Assembly (NCBI GenBank): GCA_013398955.1
Contig: VWPU01011693.1
Coordinates: 1 to 64,000 of the forward strand
From: Callaeas wilsoni
Lineage: Eukaryota; Chordata; Aves; Passeriformes; Callaeidae
Reading direction: 5' to 3'
Length of the DNA stretch: 64,000 nt
Shown here: one piece after another, positions 59,101-64,000 of the stretch
How the letters are laid out: each line of letters starts with the position of its first letter
Numbering within the stretch: position 1 is the first letter of the stretch
Notes under the pieces: model-generated
What the model was told of the DNA's origin: nothing
The model's database searches: none
What the model saw: the letters and a program-made list of their open reading frames with translations, nothing else
Program-made: the position numbers and the translations under genes

Positions 59101-62100
59101 AGCAAAATTAAATAATGGTATGCAATCTATATATTGCCACATCATTTTAACCCTTTCCGGATCAATAATATTTTTAACATGTCCTTTTAACCCAGGTGTT
59201 TCCTCAAGATGTCATGTTGTCACAGGAGGCCACTAGGAGTTCAGATTTGGGATGCAGCTACACTGCCCCACACTGTGAATACAAACACAGTCAGGCATGT
59301 CTGCAGTGGCCCAACCCACGTATTGTCTGGTTCTCCGCAGGCTCCTTCACTGCTTTGTTTTCAGTGGCTCTGGTGTCTCAGCACAGCGGTACATGCTGAA
59401 GGATGGGCATGAGCCTGGCCATGTTGAAAGTCAACCACACAGTAGTCATATTTGCTTTCTGACCGTTTTGAATGCTCAACAGTACTTTCTCTCCTGCCAC
59501 ATATTTGGGTAGAAGCCTTTATAAACCTCTGATAATTACCTTGTTAAATGGTGACCTGCAAGTCTGGATATATGTATACATACTTGATTTTCTTTACACC
59601 AGTATCTTCCCAATGCGGTAAAAGAAAAAAGATACAGAAATAGGAAGGTCGTGAATCTGAGTGTGCCCCAGATACCACAGACCTGGTAACTACAGTGCTC
59701 CCACTCAAGCCCTCCTCCCCTCAAAAATCTTTTTGTGTCCCTCATCCCTGAAAGCCACTTCGAGCCGCTGCCACTGCTGCAGTGGCTCTGCCCACCTGGA
59801 GCTGCCTGTGAGAAGCAGCCGGCAGAGCTGGGAAAGGCCTGTGTCCGTTTGGCACTCCAGTCCTTTTGTACTGCTGCAGCTTTGTCTCCTTAGGACATCC
59901 AGAAATCTCAAGCAATGGTTTAAAATATGCATTTCTTCCTAAGGTAAAGAAAAAAAATGCTCTGGAGAAAGCATATTTTCCTTTTACAAAAGACAGAGCC
60001 TACAAGTTCATCCCCTGTTTTAGCGTATTCACATTTTATTGCTTCCTTCAATTATCACTTCAGCTCATTTTCCATGTTCCAAAGTCTCTAATTTCCAAAA
60101 GGACTGCTAGCCTATAGACACAGAAAAATGGTTTTGCACCGTCTCCAGTCAGAATTATTATTACAATTATCACATTATTTAAAATTTATATTACACATAT
60201 CTAAAAGGCTGCAATTAAATTAGGTCCCACTACACTCGCCACTACCAAAATGTGTAACTAATGACATTTCAGGCCCTCAGGAAAAACATTTAATTCTAAG
60301 GTAAACTCCTCAGGGCAGAAATTACCCACATTTTTGTTCTGTGGGAAAACAGTGCTTGGTGATGGTACAGCCTAGAGGCTGCACCACAATCCTAATAATA
60401 ATAGTAGTAATGATAATTCATATTAGTATTAAATATTGTTCCTTCAGTTTTATCACAGCTTACTCCTGTCTTTTGTTTTCATATGATGTGATAAGAATGT
60501 GTTTCGTTCCTTCAGCTGAAGAATTCTTTACTCAGGGTTTTGGTGCTGGTTAAGGATACTTTGCTCTGCTTCCAGGGAACAAGTAGGCCAGCAGAGTAAG
60601 TGTTTAATGGGATGAATGGTGTTCAGAATGAGGACAAATGACGAAAGAGAGGGGACACCATCAAAAGCTGTTCCACTCCACAAGAATGTTAACACTTTTT
60701 CAATGTCCCACGATGAATTCCTTCAGTACCCTGAGTTACTGGAAAAAATCTGCTGCACTGAGAAAGACGCACATGTCATTGCTGAGTCAGAGGATGGCCA
60801 TGGTCATATCAGCACACATTTCTTTTAGTGTTCTTTTTTGAGAGGTTTGTCACCCTACCCCAAAGAAGTAGACGCTCCTTAAAAATTGCTGCCAGAAGGC
60901 ATTCCAGATGTAGAGTTTAAGCCTATTGTCCTTGAGCCAAACAGGGAGATATAGGGACAAAATGTCAAAACGCAGAGGCAGGATAGCTTAGTGTTGAAGT
61001 GTTATAAAATGCAATTGCTGATTTAGTACTGATTTATTACTGCAATGCAAGGGTTTAATATGTGTATGTTTCATTTCCCTCTCTGTAAGTATAGAATTAT
61101 TGTGACTGCCAAGCAACAACTTGGCATGTTTGCAGTTAGTGCCCTACTCTTTAAATGCTATTGCAAAAGTTAGGCTCCAAATGACAGTTAAATTTCAAGA
61201 GAGTTTAAAAAAAGAAAAGAAGAAGAAGAAAGAGAAGAAAAAAACCACCCAGTAAAACACTTTACAAGCACTAGAACAGTGAACTGGCTAAAGTTCTGTC
61301 CTAAAGATACAGGTGATATCCATCTACAAAAGTGGCTCATCTCTGTGAGTAAAATATCATTGTAACCTTGATAGGAAAAGTAATCTAGAAGGCATGGATA
61401 TCTGCACAATGCTAAGACATGTCCAAGTCCAACTGACTTTTCCTGCGAGTCCTTTAAGATATCACCCAATTGTCACAACTGTCCCTTCTGGAAATGCTAT
61501 TCTTTACCTTCAGCCTGGAGAGGGAAATGTTTAGAAGCCTGTATGCAAAACTGCATTGAAGATCAAAAGCCCCAGGAACACATGAAATTATATCAGTACT
61601 CTGGTGCTTTGTATCAGTGAAGCCCAGATAGTAAGCATGCCTTTCCTATAATTTTTCTGCCCCTTCCTGTGGTTCCACCTGGGAGAAAGTGCTATGAATT
61701 TATTTTGTAAGAAAAATGAATAGGTATTATAGCAACAGCATTGCTTTATTGCTGTCAAAACGATGACCATTTCTTTGAGCGATGTTTTCATTGCCCAGCT
61801 TTCTTTTCTAAATGCATTTTAAGTTAAAAAGCATTCTTGCTCTTCTAAAAGATTTTAGAATATGAATTGTTTTCCAGCTTTTGGGGGGTTTTGGGGTTTT
61901 GTTGGTTTTTTTAATTATTTCTGTTATGAATACTGATACTCCATTTGATTAAAAGGATGTGAGCGTTCTTTTATATCAGGTAAAATAGGCAGAATTTCTC
62001 TTATGCTATGAGATCCAGAATGCTGATGATCTTTCTCTTCTCTAATGTTACTCTTTCCTCCTCAGAGCAAGAAAATTCACTATAAGGTAGAACAAACAAA

Positions 62101-63349
62101 AAAAATAAGCTCTTCTATGCTCTGACTGGATTTATACTACTTTTTCTTTTCTTTTTTAAACTCTTGAATTAGTATTTAGCATGCAAATTAGATAGAAAAA
62201 TATGTGGTGAGCCCCTGTCTTCATATCCAACCTTCTGTCTCCCTCATTTGTGCCGCCATTGTCATTTGCCTGTGTGATGGTCTGCCAGCAGCTCTGCTGT
62301 AAGCTGGGCTGCTTTGTGAAGAGCTCCTGTGGGGGTCTTTCTTGTCTTTGGCAAACTCTTCCTAAAGAGTATTTTCTGCAGTGTGCCAGGAGCTCTTGGC
62401 ACAGATTCATCAGCTCACAGTGACTTGCAGTGCGGATACTTAATAGTCATCCCCTGTAGCTTGGCAGTAGCTGAGATGGATAATGCAGCCCCCAAGTTGC
62501 TCCTTGCATGTTAGGTTTCTTCTGTGTGGCAAACTTGGAAAGTCCAATTTAATCAATATAAACCAGGGAAGGAGAAAAGCGGAGATCCATCTTGCACTTT
62601 GAAGGATGTTTTATCAACTTTTCTACTATTGAGAGAATAAGAATGTTTCAGGCGGAGACGCCAGAAGAGGATAGATCCAACAAGCCGATACCACTGAGCC
62701 TTCAGTGCAGACGGAGGAAAGGAAGAAGAACAGAGGAACTGTCTCAGCTTTTGTCAGTCGTGTCAAGCAGGGAGAAGGACGTGAAGATGGGTGTCCCTGA
62801 CACACCATAGGCTGTTGCTGTAGGAAAACATACCACTCCCCAGACTCAGGATAACCCTAAATCTCAAAAGTGTCAGGACACAATAATATCTCCCACACAC
62901 CTGGCTGCTTTACCCTAATCCACTCTCAGCCTTTCCCTCCTCTTCCTTCCAATCACCCATGCTTCCCTTCCTGTTTACAGCACACAGAACGAGCCCTTCA
63001 CCTCCTCAACCCTTATGGCCTGCTGCATCATACTCAGTGCTCTGCAGAAAAACCCTGCGGCACCCTTGGACCATGAGCCGCCGTCCAGAGGGGTCCCAGC
63101 AGCAAGTTCCCACACAAAAGCAGTTCATCACCTGAGGATGTGGAGCTAAATCACTTTCACAAAATGAAAAACTGTTGCTAAAAAAGTTTGGTCCCGGTTT
63201 TGTGGGGGTTTTGTGGTGATGATCTGGGACCAAACGGGCTGCAAAGGCAGGAGGTCAGGAGCGAGAGTGCAGGTCAGCTCCCATGGTTATTTCATGTCCT
63301 GGGTGCTCCCTGGGTCTCTGCTGCCCTGGGATCCGTTCTCGGAGTGTGA
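59101..63349. other. gene-poor region upstream of the CpG island
   Basis: There are no genes I recognise. Contents: the purine tract at 61.2 kb, a G/T-rich GGGGGGTTTTGGGGTTTTG string at 61883-61901, and an octamer-like ATGCAAAT at 62181. GC content starts to rise after about 62900 toward the CpG island. Confidence 0.5.
61201..61248 (+). repeat. purine-rich (GAA)-type tract
   Basis: A run of about 45 purines with AAG/GAA triplets and A-runs, ending just before CCACCC. A simple low-complexity tract. Confidence 0.85.
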
Positions 63350-63639
63350 GTGTACCTCTGTGTGTGTTTTGGGGACAAGTCTTCCTGAGGAGGCGGCAGG
63401 GCTGGGACGGGGATGCTCTGAGCGGAGAGACCGCATCCTAGTCCGAGGATGCAGTCGAGGTGAGGCCGGCGAGGCGCTCTCCCAGCCTCCGGCCGGGCTG
63501 GGCGGTGCCGGGGGCTGGCTACAGGCAGGGGAGGAGGAAAAGGCCAGGATATTCCTGAATGAACGGCTCGCTCCTCACCCCACACCTCCGCCCGGCTCCC
63601 GGCTCCCGCCTCCCTCCCGCCACTCGCCGGTGTCTGTTC

Positions 63640-63769
63640 GAGGCGCAGCCAGTTTCTATAGCGACGGCGCTGAGCCGCGGCTCTTCCGAGTAGTAACAAA
63701 GCCGGCCGCCCGCTGCCGCGCCGGGGCTGCAGGGGGACGCGGCTGCCTCTCCCGAGGACACCCCGACAG
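63640..63769 (+). other. candidate non-coding first exon ending in a splice donor
   Basis: CCCCGACAG|GTACGG gives a good plus-strand 5' splice site with GT at 63770-63771, inside the CpG island. A second good donor, GTCGAG|GTGAGG, has GT at 63460-63461, shortly after an ATG (63450). The exon start is unknown and no long plus-strand reading frame leads into either donor, so a 5' UTR exon is the simplest reading. A minus-strand donor-like GGGGTGAGGAG near 63573 means transcription to the left is also possible. Confidence 0.4.
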
Positions 63770-63900
63770 GTACGGAGCGAGGGGATGCCCGGCGGCCGCC
63801 GCCCGCCCCCGCCCAGGGGCTGCTGCCGCCGGGGAACGGCTGCGGGAGGGACGGGGGCTCCCCGCGGGCCGGGCGGCGGCCGCGGGGAAAGGGGGAGGCG

Positions 63901-63953
63901 TCCGTCCGTCCGTCCGTCCGTCTGTCCGTCCGTCTGTCCGTCCGTCCTTCCGT
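63901..63953 (+). repeat. (TCCG)n tetranucleotide microsatellite
   Basis: About 13 tandem TCCG units, with occasional TCTG and TTCC variants, sit in the CpG island just downstream of the candidate donor at 63770. The tract is CpG-rich, so it is likely polymorphic in length and sensitive to methylation-driven C to T change; the TCTG units fit that. Confidence 0.95.
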
Positions 63954-64000
63954 GCGCTCGCTCCTGTGGCAGCCGATGGACAGCGGGGAGGGGTGCGGGA

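Larger units (their letters stand above)
63350..64000. promoter_or_regulatory. CpG island, probable promoter of a gene extending past the right edge
   Basis: GC content and CpG density rise sharply from about 63350 to the window end, against an AT-rich background; the richest part is 63440-63900. GC-box-like CGCCCGCCCCCGCCC lies at about 63800. No TATA box is visible. Long open frames on both strands here result from base composition, and none has recognisable domains. Mammalian synteny suggests RNF182 or a neighbouring lncRNA upstream of CD83, but the RING-finger coding exon of RNF182 is not in this window, so the gene cannot be named. Confidence 0.75.

Noticed and set aside
39666..63349. 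RNF182 or another neighbour of CD83 on the upstream side
   Set aside because: A RING-finger coding exon would show as a long open frame; none is present in this interval.
63292..63761. 135- and 80-codon minus-strand frames in the CpG island as proteins
   Set aside because: They are Arg/Ala/Gly/Pro-rich frames of the kind that CpG islands yield by composition, overlap each other and show no domain.
1..64000. tRNA, rRNA, microRNA, CRISPR or bacterial-type operon features
   Set aside because: None could be seen; the sequence is vertebrate nuclear DNA. Short RNA genes would need a covariance-model search to exclude.

Overview
The window is vertebrate nuclear DNA from a bird. It is AT-leaning and intron-rich, with no operons. 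It carries several generations of CR1 LINEs, recognised by the avian CR1 3' end (around 'ATTCTATGA' or its complement), and an avian-type solo LTR whose sequence starts TGTCCTAGTTTCAGCC. The LTR type and the CR1 subfamily resemble those common in Neoaves, but I cannot name the species.

Only one protein-coding gene can be read completely: CD83, the dendritic-cell and B-cell activation marker of the Ig superfamily, on the minus strand. Five coding exons run from 39665 (ATG) to 27380 (stop) with canonical GT/AG junctions and matching phases. They give a 217-residue type I membrane protein: signal peptide, one V-type Ig domain, one transmembrane helix and a cytoplasmic tail of about 50 residues. 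Intron 1 is 128 bp and intron 2 about 9.6 kb. Two perfect kappa-B consensus sites lie within 165 bp upstream of the ATG, in keeping with the known NF-kB control of CD83.

Layout: 1-27 kb is a gene-poor flank downstream of CD83. It holds an ancient LINE remnant (about 4.9-5.3 kb), two old minus-strand CR1 fragments (12.0-12.5 and 18.1-18.6 kb), a probable solo LTR (21.4-22.0 kb) and a nearly complete but dead CR1 (22.6-25.4 kb). 27.4-39.9 kb is CD83 and its promoter. 40-63 kb is another gene-poor stretch with ancient LINE remnants (45.1-45.4 and 58.6-59.1 kb), a CR1 tail (56.4 kb) and a solo LTR (57.0-57.4 kb). From about 63.35 kb to the right edge there is a CpG island with candidate plus-strand splice donors at 63460 and 63770. 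This is probably the promoter and first exon of a gene that lies mostly beyond the window.

Several AT-rich blocks dense in homeodomain-type ATTA motifs, and free of repeats I recognise, are candidate conserved regulatory elements. This cannot be shown from one sequence. I found no convincing new biological system. The most useful observations are the CD83 gene model with its altered cysteine set and tail, the paired kappa-B promoter sites, and the unassigned CpG-island promoter.
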